Shown: one piece after another, positions 1 to 7,614 of the stretch | Position numbering within the stretch: the stretch's first letter is position 1 | Layout of the letters: every line of letters begins with the position of its first letter | Source: a virus | Strand: one strand, 5' to 3' | Length of the DNA stretch: 20,933 nt | Virus record (IMG/VR): IMGVR_UViG_3300045141_000081 | Coordinates: 1 to 20,933 of that record | Position numbers and translations under genes: made by a program | The notes under the pieces: generated by a model | What the model was told of the DNA's origin: nothing | What the model saw: the letters and a program-made list of their open reading frames with translations, nothing else | Database searches by the model: none

Positions 1-357
1 CCACCCCATGACCTGACCGATGAGGAAGTCGAGGTGTGGGTGTCGGTGGTGTCACAAGAGGCGGCTGATTGGTTCACGGCTGCAACGCTACCGTTGTTGA
101 CGCAGTACTGTCGGCATGTGGTACATGCCAGGCGCATCGCTGAGTTGATCGAGCGCACGTTGAGTGACACTAAATCCGATGTGTTGGTTGATGAGTACGA
201 CAAGCTACTGCGCATGCAGGAGCGTGAGAGTAAGGCGATTACACTGATGGCGCGGTCGATGCGACTAACGCAGCAGGCCAACAGGAATGACAACTCACGC
301 AAGAAACCGCAAATCATCCGCAGCCCGCACGCGCGCATCACCGCAGACGCGGGCTGA
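1..357 (+). CDS. Phage terminase small subunit (P27-like), 5'-truncated by window edge
   Basis: The reading frame is open from base 1 to the TGA at 355-357, giving 118 visible residues; the true start and the N-terminal DNA-binding part lie outside the window. A GTG at position 34 is in frame, but open coding upstream (PPHDLTDEEVEVW) resembles the core of P27-family small terminases, in which a proline-rich lead is followed by a tryptophan helix and then a helical segment (here LPLLTQYCRHVVHARRIAEL). The family recognises the packaging site and recruits the large terminase. The end is basic and asparagine-rich (QQANRNDNSRKKPQ). It overlaps the large subunit gene by 71 bases, as expected for a terS-terL pair. 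The family call rests on pattern and context; no helix-turn-helix is visible in the part present. Confidence 0.75.
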   Translation, partial: PPHDLTDEEVEVWVSVVSQEAADWFTAATLPLLTQYCRHVVHARRIAELIERTLSDTKSDVLVDEYDKLLRMQERESKAITLMARSMRLTQQANRNDNSRKKPQIIRSPHARITADAG

Positions 358-1861
358 GCGCAACATCCGATGGATCGAGGAATGTTGTCGGGTGCCGAGC
401 GGCAGAGCGGACATGGTGGGCAAACGTGTTGTGCTGCGCGAATGGCAGTGCGATGCAATACGGGCGATCTATGATAACCCGCATGGGACGCGCCGAGCGA
501 TCTTGTCCTTTGGGCGCAAAAACGGCAAGACGGCGCTTTGTGCATTCCTGTTGCTACTTCACCTTTGCGGGCCGGAAGCGGTAGCGAACTCGCAGATGTA
601 CAGCGCAGCGCAATCGCGGGATCAGGCGGGGTTGTTGTTTGACCTGGCGGCGAAGTGCGTGCGGGCGTCGGCGGAACTGAACCCGTTTATTCAGATCAGG
701 CAAACGGCGAAGGAGATTGCATACCCGGAGCTAGGGACGTTCTACAAAGCGCTGAGTGCGGAAGCGACGACGGCATTCGGGCTGAACCCGCGCTTCGTGG
801 TGCATGACGAATTGGCGCAAGTGCGTGGCCCGCGGAGCACATTGTACGAAGCGCTTGAGACGGCGACGGGAGCGCAGGACGAGCCGCTGTCGATCATCAT
901 CAGCACGCAGGCGCCAACCGATGCGGATTTGTTGAGTGTGCTGATTGACGATGCGCTGGCGGGCCACGATCCGCGGGTGGTGGTGAAGTTATGGACGGCC
1001 GACAAAGCGCTCGATCCGTTTAGTGAAGCAACGATCCGCACCGCGAACCCGGCCTTTGGTGATTTTCTGAATTCCGGCGAAGTATTGTCGATGGCCGAGG
1101 ACGCGCGGCGGATGCCGAGCCGCGAGGCCGAATATCGCAACCTGATCCTTAACCAGCGGGTCGAGGCAAATTCGCCGTTTGTGTCGGCAAGCGTATGGGC
1201 GGCGTGCGGCGGCGAAGTGGCGCCGATCGACGACGTGCCGGTGTATGGCGGGTTGGATTTGAGCGCGGTCAGTGATCTCACGGCGTTGGTGTTGATTGGC
1301 GTGGTGGATGGGGTTTGGCAAGTGCATCCGACGTTCTGGCTGCCGGGCGAAAGTTTGGCGGCGAAGGCACGGACGGATCGGGTGCCGTATGATCTGTGGC
1401 ACGCGCAGGGATATTTGCAGGCGGCGCCGGGCAAGTCGGTCGAATACGAGTTTGTCGCGGATTATCTGCGGGATGCATTCGCCCGCTATGACATCCGCAA
1501 GATAGCGTTTGACCGTTGGGGTTGGCGGCATCTGCGGCCTTGGCTAGTGAAAGCGGGTTTTACCGACGACGAGCTGGAAGAACATTTCGTCGAGTTCGGG
1601 CAGGGCTTGCAGTCGATGAGCCCGGCGTTGCGCGAGCTGGAGAGTGATCTGTTGGCGCGCAATCTGGCGCACGGCAACCATCCGGTGCTGACGATGTGCG
1701 CTGCGAATGCGGTGGTGAAGAGCGACCCGGCGGGTAATCGCAAGTTGGACAAATCGCGCTCGACGGGGCGGATCGACGGGATGGTCGCGCTGACGATGGC
1801 GCGGGGCGCGGAGGCGCTGACCAGCGAAGAGACCATCGACATTTTGGCGATGGTCGGCTGA
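287..1861 (+). CDS. Phage terminase large subunit (HK97-like TerL)
   Basis: 524 residues, the motor ATPase and nuclease that drives DNA into the prohead through the portal. The N-terminal ATPase has an adenine-side tryptophan region (LREWQ, 50-54), Walker A SFGRKNGKT (74-82), Walker B FVVHDE (170-175, catalytic E175) and the coupling motif IISTQ (204-208). The C-terminal RNase H-like nuclease shows its three expected acidic residues: D324 in GGLDLS, D409 in AFDRWGW and D497 in GRIDGMVAL. All key residues are present, so the enzyme looks intact. The ATG at 287 keeps the family-typical segment before the ATPase (RWIEECCRVPSG), while the next ATG (413) would lose it. The ribosome site is poor (AGGA directly abuts the ATG), so expression may rely on coupling to terS. 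Confidence 0.95.
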   Translation: MTTHARNRKSSAARTRASPQTRAERNIRWIEECCRVPSGRADMVGKRVVLREWQCDAIRAIYDNPHGTRRAILSFGRKNGKTALCAFLLLLHLCGPEAVANSQMYSAAQSRDQAGLLFDLAAKCVRASAELNPFIQIRQTAKEIAYPELGTFYKALSAEATTAFGLNPRFVVHDELAQVRGPRSTLYEALETATGAQDEPLSIIISTQAPTDADLLSVLIDDALAGHDPRVVVKLWTADKALDPFSEATIRTANPAFGDFLNSGEVLSMAEDARRMPSREAEYRNLILNQRVEANSPFVSASVWAACGGEVAPIDDVPVYGGLDLSAVSDLTALVLIGVVDGVWQVHPTFWLPGESLAAKARTDRVPYDLWHAQGYLQAAPGKSVEYEFVADYLRDAFARYDIRKIAFDRWGWRHLRPWLVKAGFTDDELEEHFVEFGQGLQSMSPALRELESDLLARNLAHGNHPVLTMCAANAVVKSDPAGNRKLDKSRSTGRIDGMVALTMARGAEALTSEETIDILAMVG

Positions 1862-1882
1862 GGGCCGGAACGGAGCAATCGA

Positions 1883-3805
1883 ATGTCTGTCGTTCGGAAA
1901 ACCGCCGCAGGCAAGCGGCCGGGATCGCTCGCCTATGTGCTGAGCGATACTTCGGTTGATCGCTACGGCGACGTGATCGAAGCCCGTGGTTGGCAGCTCG
2001 ACTCGTTCCGCAGCAATCCGATTGCGCTGTTCAACCACAACCCAAATGCACCGATCGGCAAGTGGCGCAATATCCGGGTCGAGGACAATCAGCTTGTGGC
2101 GGAGCTTGAGCCGGCGGCGCGCGGCACCTCGCAGCGGGTCGACGAGATCCTGAGCCTGATCGAGCAGGACATCCTGCGCGCCACCAGCGTCGGGTTCCGC
2201 GCACTCCATAGCGAGCCGCTCGATCCGAAGAACCCGATACGCGGCACGCGCTACACCGCGCAGGAATTGCTGGAGACGAGCATCGTCTCGGTGCCGGCCA
2301 ATCCGGCAACGCTGGCGATTGCGCGTAGCCTGAACATTTCAGACGAAACCATGACCCTGGCTTTCGGCAAGCAAGCCATCGAAAAGCAACGGGACATGTC
2401 ACCCGGCAAGCAAGCCGTGATGAAACGCCTGACGAGGGCGGACATTCCGATGAACATCAGCAAGCAAATCGAGGACGTGCAGGCAAAGTTGAACGCGGCT
2501 CGCGACCAGTTATTGGAACACACCCGAGAGCCGGATTACGACATCGAGACGGCCGACATGCTCAACGGCGAAATCGACGAGCACGAACGGCGCCTTGTCT
2601 CGTTCAAGGAAACCGAGCGGCGGTTAGCAATCCGCGTCCAGCAGGATCAGCCAGTGACACAATTGCCGGCTCCCGCAATAGGTCGCCGGCCGTTCGGCCT
2701 GCCGATGAAGGACGTGCAGCCGGGCGATCTAGTGTACCGTGCTCTGAACGTCTGGACGCGGGCTTGCGAGTCACGGCGGCCGATTGCTGACGTACTGCGC
2801 GAGACGTACCCGGATGACGAGGCAACCGCGGTTGTCACCGGAGCGATCACCCGCGCTGCGGTAGCTGGCGCGACGACAGTCGCCACCAATTGGGCGACCG
2901 AGCTGGTGCAATTGGCGCAGGGCGAGTTCGTCAACACGCTCTACCCGAACAGCGTGTTCCCGAAGCTCTCGGCGATGGGAACCGCGCTGAACTTCGGGCC
3001 GAATGCCGGCGCAATCAAAATCCCGGCGCGCCAGACGACGCCCAGCATCGGCGGGTCGTTCGTCGCCGAGGCGGCACCGATTCCCGTGCGTCGGCTAGGT
3101 ACAACGTCGATTACGCTGTATCCGCACAAGGTCGGCGCCATCAGCGTCTACAGCCGGGAGATTGCCGCCTACTCCAACCCGGCTATCGAGGGGCTGATCC
3201 GCGACAGCATCGTCAATGATACGACGATCAACGTTGACGGCGTGCTGCTCGACAACGCGGCGGTATCGACGACGCGGCCGGCGGGGCTCACCAACGGCGT
3301 GTCGACGCTGACCGCCACGGCGGGCGGCGGCTATGCGGCATTCCTGGGCGATATCAACAAGCTGACGGCGCCGTTTTACGCCGCCAATGCCGGCCGCAAA
3401 TTGGCGCTTTTGACGAACCCGCAGCAGCGGCAGCAATTGCTGTACGCACCGGGGCCGGCTGGGGCGCCGTTCGGGTGGTCGACGCAGTTCACCGATATGT
3501 TCACGGTGATTGCGAGCACGACGATCGCGGCCGGTGCAGTCTACATGATCGACACCGTCGATTTCGTCAGCGTGTCGGGTGCGCCGGAGTTCGAGGTCAG
3601 CGAAGTCGCGACCCTGCACATGGAAGACACGACGCCCTTGAACATCGCGACGGGCGCGCAGGGTTCGGGTGTGCTGGCAACGCCGACGCAGTCGATGTTC
3701 CAGACCGGGCAGATCGCGATTCGGATGATCGCGAATGTCTCGTGGGCCATGCGGCGAACCGGGATGGTCCAGTTCATCGGCAGCGGCGTGAATTGGGGAC
3801 CGTAA
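1883..3805 (+). CDS. Fused prohead protease (S78) and HK97-fold major capsid protein
   Basis: One 640-residue frame joins functions that are usually separate genes. Residues 1-150 match the U35/S78 prohead protease: LFNHNP with H52, RATSVGF with S102, and the ETSIVSVPANP strand (131-141). Residues 190-252 are charged and helical (MNISKQIEDVQAKL onward), like the delta/scaffold domain at the start of HK97 capsid precursors. From about residue 275 the sequence is HK97-fold capsid, with an N-arm, the GSFVAEAAPIP segment (391-401) and a C-terminal segment ending FIGSGVNWGP. Expected role: shell assembly guided by the delta domain, then proteolytic removal of protease and delta parts, leaving a mature subunit of roughly 360 residues. 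An in-frame ATG at 2450 (M190), with GAGGGCGG at 2433-2440, sits exactly at the delta-domain start and could yield a protease-free capsid precursor. Confidence 0.93.
   Translation: MSVVRKTAAGKRPGSLAYVLSDTSVDRYGDVIEARGWQLDSFRSNPIALFNHNPNAPIGKWRNIRVEDNQLVAELEPAARGTSQRVDEILSLIEQDILRATSVGFRALHSEPLDPKNPIRGTRYTAQELLETSIVSVPANPATLAIARSLNISDETMTLAFGKQAIEKQRDMSPGKQAVMKRLTRADIPMNISKQIEDVQAKLNAARDQLLEHTREPDYDIETADMLNGEIDEHERRLVSFKETERRLAIRVQQDQPVTQLPAPAIGRRPFGLPMKDVQPGDLVYRALNVWTRACESRRPIADVLRETYPDDEATAVVTGAITRAAVAGATTVATNWATELVQLAQGEFVNTLYPNSVFPKLSAMGTALNFGPNAGAIKIPARQTTPSIGGSFVAEAAPIPVRRLGTTSITLYPHKVGAISVYSREIAAYSNPAIEGLIRDSIVNDTTINVDGVLLDNAAVSTTRPAGLTNGVSTLTATAGGGYAAFLGDINKLTAPFYAANAGRKLALLTNPQQRQQLLYAPGPAGAPFGWSTQFTDMFTVIASTTIAAGAVYMIDTVDFVSVSGAPEFEVSEVATLHMEDTTPLNIATGAQGSGVLATPTQSMFQTGQIAIRMIANVSWAMRRTGMVQFIGSGVNWGP
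2433..2452 (+). promoter_or_regulatory. Candidate internal ribosome site and start within the protease-capsid gene
   Basis: A purine-rich GAGGGCGG (2433-2440) lies 9 bases before an in-frame ATG at 2450-2452. That ATG encodes M190, where the protease part ends and the coiled-coil delta domain begins, the position at which a stand-alone HK97-type capsid gene would start. An alternative in-frame ATG (M180) at 2420 has no comparable purine tract. Use of this start is inference. Confidence 0.35.
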
Positions 3806-3818
3806 GCACATTCGAGCG

Positions 3819-3840
3819 GGGCGGGGCTTCGGCCTCGCCC
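3819..3840 (+). terminator. Strong C(UUCG)G hairpin after the capsid gene (attenuator or 3'-end stabiliser)
   Basis: A nine-pair stem (3819-3827 with 3832-3840, one G-U pair at 3824/3835) closes a TTCG loop at 3828-3831 in the exceptionally stable C(UUCG)G form. It starts 14 bases after the capsid TAA. Only a short ACTTTCG follows instead of a T-run, so it may be a leaky terminator or a block to 3' exonuclease decay. Either would raise capsid mRNA relative to downstream genes. The stem is read directly from the sequence; the function is inferred. Confidence 0.6.
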
Positions 3841-3863
3841 ACTTTCGCTAAGAGGAGCACGAG

Positions 3864-4229
3864 ATGTCAGACGAAACGCCCCAACCCGAACCGACGCAGG
3901 CCGAGGCCGACGACCTCAAGGAACAGGTGCATGGCGTGACGGACGAGTCCGAGCCCGCGACGGCGCCGCCGGTAAACGTCGATGTGCCACACGTCAGCGG
4001 GACCGGGTCGGTGGGCTCGACGCTCAACTGCACAATGGGCAATTGGAGCGGCACGCCGACCAGCTACGCCTACGCCTGGAAAAGCGATGGGATGACGGAT
4101 CTCGGTGCCGGCAGCAGCTATGTCGTCGCCGCCACCGACACCGGCCATAGCATCACCTGCGTCGTCACTGCGACGAATGCGCTCGGGTCAACCGCGGCAC
4201 CGCCGTCGAATGCCGTCTCGATAACTTAG
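3864..4229 (+). CDS. Ig-like domain protein, probable capsid decoration protein
   Basis: 121 residues. The first 35 are acidic and proline-rich (MSDETPQPEPTQAEADD), apparently a flexible tail. Residues 40-121 form one bacterial/phage Ig-like beta-sandwich, with VSGTGSVGSTLNC, GNWSGTPTSYAYAWKSDG and SITCVVTATNALGST; the core tryptophan W72 and the cysteines C56 and C99 fall where the Ig strand B and F residues would be. Ig-like domains occur on phage capsids and tails, where they often bind weakly to host surfaces or sugars. The position directly after the capsid gene suggests head decoration. The start is set by AGGAG at 3853-3857, six bases before the ATG. Domain call is good; the location on the particle is inferred from neighbours only. 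Confidence 0.75.
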   Translation: MSDETPQPEPTQAEADDLKEQVHGVTDESEPATAPPVNVDVPHVSGTGSVGSTLNCTMGNWSGTPTSYAYAWKSDGMTDLGAGSSYVVAATDTGHSITCVVTATNALGSTAAPPSNAVSIT

Positions 4230-4238
4230 GAGGCTACA

Positions 4239-4478
4239 ATGCAATCGCAAGCGCAAGCTGATAGACGCGCCGAGGTTGAGCGGCGCAGGGCAGTACGTCT
4301 CGAAGAGCGCACGGTCGAAGAGCAACTAGAAGAAATAAACAACCCGCCGGTCCCGGTGCCGACACAAGAGGAGGCCGACATCCTGAAGAGCGGCGAAACC
4401 CATGCGGCCCGCGAGGCTCGGGAGAAGCAGGAACGGGACATGAAGCCCGAGGACAGAGCTGGGTACAAGACCCGCTGA
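4239..4478 (+). CDS. Small charged helical protein of unknown function
   Basis: 79 residues, not recognised. Residues 1-34 are almost entirely Glu/Arg/Gln/Ala (RRAEVERRRAVRLEERTVEE) and should form a long amphipathic helix or coiled coil. A short proline break (NNPPVPVPTQEE) and a second charged stretch (AAREAREKQERDMKPEDRAG) follow. There is no signal peptide or membrane segment. It has a near-perfect ribosome site, AGGAGG at 4228-4233, that overlaps the stop codon of the Ig-like gene, so it is probably made at high level together with that protein. A role in head assembly or head completion is suggested only by its place between the Ig-like protein and the portal. Confidence 0.7.
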   Translation: MQSQAQADRRAEVERRRAVRLEERTVEEQLEEINNPPVPVPTQEEADILKSGETHAAREAREKQERDMKPEDRAGYKTR

Positions 4479-4495
4479 TTGCGCGGGCACTCTGA

Positions 4496-5896
4496 ATGGC
4501 GAACTGGCTCGCCAGGGTCTTGCCGTGGACGGCGCGAGCCGTTGAGGGGCAATACCGCCCGGGACCATATGTGCTGTCTACCGGCGGTTGGCTGCCGAAG
4601 GGATCGGGCTGGAATTACTGGCAGACCGGGTTGCCGCAAGGCGGGTTGCCGGCCGGCGAGCGCAGCGCGATGGTCGAGGCGTGCGTCTCGGCCTATAGCC
4701 AGACGGTCGCGATGTGTCCTGGCGATCATTGGCGCACGCTTGCGAATGGCGGCCGGGAGCGGGTGACGAATTCGGCGCTGACGCGGATTCTGCGGCAACC
4801 GAACGATTATCAGTCGATCAGCGATTTTTTGCTCAACATGACCCGGCGGCTATACGAGCAAGGCCAGGCGTTTGCCGTCGCGATCCGCAACAACCGCGGC
4901 GAGATCAACGAACTGCACCTGATGCGGATCGGCCAGGCGCTGCTTGCCGTCGACGGTTCGATTTTTTACTCGCTGCAAGGCAACGAGGTCGCGCAGCAGC
5001 GGTTCGATCTAACGATGCCGATACCAGCTCGCGACGTGCTGCACGTTCGATTGCACACACCGCGGCATCCGCTGATCGGCGAAAGCCCGATCCTGTCGGC
5101 GGCGCTTGACCTAGCGATGTCGGGCGCAGCGCTAAGCCAGCAAGTTTCGTTTTATCTGAACCAGGCTCGCCCGAGCTTCCTGCTGCAAACCGACCAGAAG
5201 TTGTCGCAGGAGCAGCGGAACCTGCTGCGGGCCGAATGGGACGAGAGAAGCCAGGGGGACAATGCCGGCAAAACACCGATCCTGACCTGGGGTTTGAAGG
5301 CGCAACCGATCCAGACCTCGGCCGTGGACGCGCAATTGGCCGAGATGCTGAAGATGACCGACCAGGCGATTGCGCTATGCATGAGGATACCGCCACAGAT
5401 CCTCGGGCTGGAATCGGCGCGGTCTGCCAGCGCTACAACCGCCGAAGTGCATATGCAGGAATGGATAGCGCAGGGGCTCGGGTTCACGCTGAACCACATC
5501 GAGGAGGCGATGGGGCTCATGTTCGGGTTGTTCGGCTACCCGGACGAATATTTGGAATTTGATACCCGCGCGTTGCTGCGCAGCGCTTACCGCGACCGGA
5601 TCGAGGCGTTGGCGCGTGGCGTTATTAGCGGCATCTACTCGCCCGACGAGGCGCGCGCCGCAGAGGACCTGCCGGCGGTGCCGGGCGGCTATGGCGAGCA
5701 GCCCAGAGTGCAGCAGCAGGTCGTCCCGCTGAGTTACGGGGCGGATCTCCAGCCGCCCTCGCCGCAAGCGTCAGCGTCGGCACCGGGCACGCCGCCAGCC
5801 GACAACCCTGCCGATGGGAGCGGCGATGCAAACCAGCCCACCAAGCAGCAGCTCGTCTCCGCTGTCCGATCCGGTTATGACCGCATCGCCGCTTGA
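4496..5896 (+). CDS. Phage portal protein (HK97 family)
   Basis: 466 residues, close to the usual 400-470 of the family. Portals form the dodecameric ring at one capsid vertex through which DNA passes, and dock the terminase and then the connector. Family-like segments are LPAGERSAMVEACVSAYSQT (51-70), RLYEQGQAFAVAIRNNRGEI (118-137), DVLHVRLHTPRHPLIGESPI (180-199), the MRIPPQILGLES loop (296-307) and a C-terminal GVISGIYSPDEARAAEDLP (375-393). The last 60 residues are low-complexity Pro/Ser/Ala/Gln. No strong ribosome site precedes the ATG; a short CCCGC/GCGGG hairpin (4471-4475, 4483-4487) encloses the upstream stop. Its place after the capsid gene departs from the common terminase-portal-protease-capsid order. 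Confidence 0.93.
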   Translation: MANWLARVLPWTARAVEGQYRPGPYVLSTGGWLPKGSGWNYWQTGLPQGGLPAGERSAMVEACVSAYSQTVAMCPGDHWRTLANGGRERVTNSALTRILRQPNDYQSISDFLLNMTRRLYEQGQAFAVAIRNNRGEINELHLMRIGQALLAVDGSIFYSLQGNEVAQQRFDLTMPIPARDVLHVRLHTPRHPLIGESPILSAALDLAMSGAALSQQVSFYLNQARPSFLLQTDQKLSQEQRNLLRAEWDERSQGDNAGKTPILTWGLKAQPIQTSAVDAQLAEMLKMTDQAIALCMRIPPQILGLESARSASATTAEVHMQEWIAQGLGFTLNHIEEAMGLMFGLFGYPDEYLEFDTRALLRSAYRDRIEALARGVISGIYSPDEARAAEDLPAVPGGYGEQPRVQQQVVPLSYGADLQPPSPQASASAPGTPPADNPADGSGDANQPTKQQLVSAVRSGYDRIAA

Positions 5897-6530
5897 GGTC
5901 GTCGCCGAAGAGCTTGGGGCGATAGCGGCGCGGGTCGAGCGGGAATTAAAGCTCGCTCTTGCCGCGGCACTGGCCGAGATCCGAGAGGAGAGGGCGGCAC
6001 TGCGTGCCGACCGCGCCGAAACCGAGCTGAATCTGGAGCGGGTCATCGCCGCGAGGCTCGCAACCTTGCAAGACGGCAGGGACGGCCCGCCAGGGCCGCA
6101 GGGCGAGCGTGGGGAGCGTGGGGAGCGTGGGGAGGCTATCATAGGCCCGCCCGGCGAACAGGGCATTCCTGGGGCTCCTGGCCAGCCGGGGGCCGCAGGA
6201 GCCGATGGCCGCTCGTTCGCGATCTGCGGAACGTGGTCTGCAACGGGCCAATATCGAGCACTCGATATCGTGACGCTGAATGGCGCCAGCTTTGCCGCCA
6301 GAGCAGACGATCCGGGGGCGTGTCCCGGCGAGAGTTGGCAGATGATTGCGCGCCAAGGCAAGCCCGGCGAAAAGGGGGAGCGCGGGCCGAAGGGTGAGAA
6401 AGGCCCGGCGGGGCGCGGTCTGTCGAACGCGGCGATTGACGACCAGGGGCTGCTGACGCTGACGCACGATGACGGCTCTGCCGTAACCTGCGACCTTTAT
6501 CCGCTGCTCTCCCGAATCGGCAAGCGATGA
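5826..6530 (+). CDS. Collagen-like fibrous protein with an embedded sugar-binding-like domain
   Basis: 234 residues from the ATG at 5826, chosen because GGGAG (5816-5820) lies five bases upstream; an ATG at 5814 would add four residues. Layout: Ser/Pro N terminus (1-22); long Ala/Glu/Arg helix (23-80), a likely trimerising coiled coil; Gly-X-Y collagen repeats (84-128, including three identical ERG units); a compact domain with GTWSATGQYRALDIVTLNG then ACPGESWQMIARQG (129-177), resembling small carbohydrate-binding/chitin-binding modules; a second Gly-X-Y run (178-198); and a beta-rich tail ending CDLYPLLSRIGKR. It overlaps the portal by 71 bases and abuts the connector gene by ATGA. Trimeric fibre formation is likely; whether it sits on the head or neck is unknown. 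Confidence 0.8.
   Translation: MQTSPPSSSSSPLSDPVMTASPLEVVAEELGAIAARVERELKLALAAALAEIREERAALRADRAETELNLERVIAARLATLQDGRDGPPGPQGERGERGERGEAIIGPPGEQGIPGAPGQPGAAGADGRSFAICGTWSATGQYRALDIVTLNGASFAARADDPGACPGESWQMIARQGKPGEKGERGPKGEKGPAGRGLSNAAIDDQGLLTLTHDDGSAVTCDLYPLLSRIGKR
6105..6131 (+). repeat. Three perfect copies of a 9-bp tandem repeat in the collagen region
   Basis: The unit GAGCGTGGG occurs three times without mismatch and encodes Glu-Arg-Gly repeated. Gain or loss of a unit by strand slippage would change the collagen stalk by exactly one Gly-X-Y triplet without breaking the frame. Confidence 0.9.
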
Positions 6531-7135
6531 GGCCGATAGCGTCAACCGTCACGGTGCCGGCGACCGACCGCAAGCTGGTGTCCCTCGACGATCTGCGCGA
6601 ACAACTCCGCGTCAAGCCGAACGACACGGCCAATGACGCATGGTTGACAAAGGTCATTGACCGCGTTTCGCGACAAGCCGAGCGCTACTGCAACCGGATT
6701 TTCGCGCCGCAAGGGTACGCCGAGACCTTTATGGCGCCCGGCAGCACGGGCGAGCCGCTGATCTTGTCGCAAGCCCCGATAGATCCGACAACCCTGATCG
6801 TGACGCTCGACGGCGCGGTTATCGATGCGACGGATTACATCCTCGACAGCTTCGCGGGGCTGCTCTATCGCGCCGCCGGCTGGTCGATGTCCACTTCGTT
6901 GGTGATCGAGTACACTGCGGGGTTTGATACAATCCCGCCCGATGTCGAGCAGGCCGTGCTCGACCTCTGTGTGATGGAAAATTCCGGCCGCGGGCGAGAT
7001 CCGATGCTGCGGGCCAGCGATAGCCCTGGGCTCGGGCGACAAGAGTTCTGGGTCGGCGGCCTGCCGGGTGGCGCGGCCATCCCGACCGAGATCGCCGCGT
7101 TGCTCGACCCCTACCATCGGGGCCTGATCGGATGA
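6527..7135 (+). CDS. Head-tail connector protein (gp6-like / phiE125 gp8-like)
   Basis: 202 residues. The N-terminal half has the helical pattern of gp6-type adaptors: VSLDDLREQLRVKPNDTAND, then WLTKVIDRVSRQAERYCNRIF, where the ARG/GLU-rich helix before the aromatic Asn-Arg-Ile-Phe is characteristic. A beta-rich middle (LILSQAPIDPTTLIVTLDG; SLVIEYTAGFDTIPPDVEQA) and a C-terminal helix follow. At about 200 residues it matches the longer phiE125 gp8-type members rather than the shorter HK97 gp6. It would assemble as a ring under the portal to prepare the head for tail joining. ATGA overlap with the upstream gene and with the downstream gp10-like gene implies translational coupling. Confident on the family. 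Confidence 0.88.
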   Translation: MRPIASTVTVPATDRKLVSLDDLREQLRVKPNDTANDAWLTKVIDRVSRQAERYCNRIFAPQGYAETFMAPGSTGEPLILSQAPIDPTTLIVTLDGAVIDATDYILDSFAGLLYRAAGWSMSTSLVIEYTAGFDTIPPDVEQAVLDLCVMENSGRGRDPMLRASDSPGLGRQEFWVGGLPGGAAIPTEIAALLDPYHRGLIG

Positions 7136-7614
7136 TTCCGCCGGTCTTTAACGTCGAGGTCGACGATCGCGCCCTAACTCTGCAATTCGAGCGCCTGCCG
7201 ATGACGCTCAAAACCAACCTGCGCGCCACGATCACGAAACTGACCAACGAACTGCTGGCACAAGTGCGCGCTGCCGAGCCAGTCCGCACCGGCTACTTGC
7301 GGTCCCAAACGCGCGCGGATGTTGCTGAGGGGCCGGATTTTGTCCGAGGCCGGGTGCGGATCGCTGCCACCGGCAGCGCTCGGCGGGTCGGCGCCGCATT
7401 CGGCGCGCTCGAATATGGCGCACCAGGCCGGCGCGGCCGGTTCGAGGTGCGAGCCTATACCCGCCGATCGGGCATCGTCGGCGCCTATCACCGCACCGCG
7501 CGCCTCCGCGCTCTACGCTTCCTGCGCGGGCCAGCGGAGGCCATGCGGCCACGGGCGCTCGCCGAGCTTGAGGCGGCTGTTGCCGCGTCGATCGAGCAGT
7601 CAGGCAAGCCATGA
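7132..7614 (+). CDS. HK97 gp10-like head-tail joining / minor tail protein
   Basis: 160 residues. The hallmark of this family is a helix followed by a TG-Y/x-L-R motif: here AAEPVRTGYLRSQTRADV (residues 47-64), then beta strands and a conserved glutamate-tyrosine-glycine turn (ALEYGAPGRRG). The rest is arginine-rich (VRAYTRRSG; HRTARLRALRFLRGP) and ends in a helix. Members sit between the connector and the tail terminator and are thought to complete head or tail. Order and overlap (ATGA on both sides) fit that role. The fit to motif is good; the exact structural position cannot be told from sequence. Confidence 0.85.
   Translation: MIPPVFNVEVDDRALTLQFERLPMTLKTNLRATITKLTNELLAQVRAAEPVRTGYLRSQTRADVAEGPDFVRGRVRIAATGSARRVGAAFGALEYGAPGRRGRFEVRAYTRRSGIVGAYHRTARLRALRFLRGPAEAMRPRALAELEAAVAASIEQSGKP

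Noticed and set aside
742-1434. Long antisense open frame of 230 codons
   Set aside because: It lies wholly within the large terminase gene, is rich in Arg/Ser/Pro as expected of an out-of-frame GC-rich read, and shows no domain. The + strand frame has all terminase motifs.
2890-3219. Second + strand frame of 109 codons inside the capsid gene
   Set aside because: Arg/Gly/Asp-rich out-of-frame read of the capsid sequence with no start signal or domain.
3095-3811. Antisense open frame of 238 codons over the capsid region
   Set aside because: Arginine-rich shadow of the capsid coding sequence with no recognisable family and no ribosome site.
4471-4487. CCCGC/GCGGG hairpin before the portal as a terminator
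   Set aside because: Only five pairs with a seven-base loop and no T-run; more likely chance in GC-rich DNA.
5771-6361. Antisense frame with Gly/Pro/Ser repeats resembling collagen
   Set aside because: The repeats are the complement of the Gly-X-Y codons of the + strand collagen-like gene, so the likeness is produced by the sense repeats.
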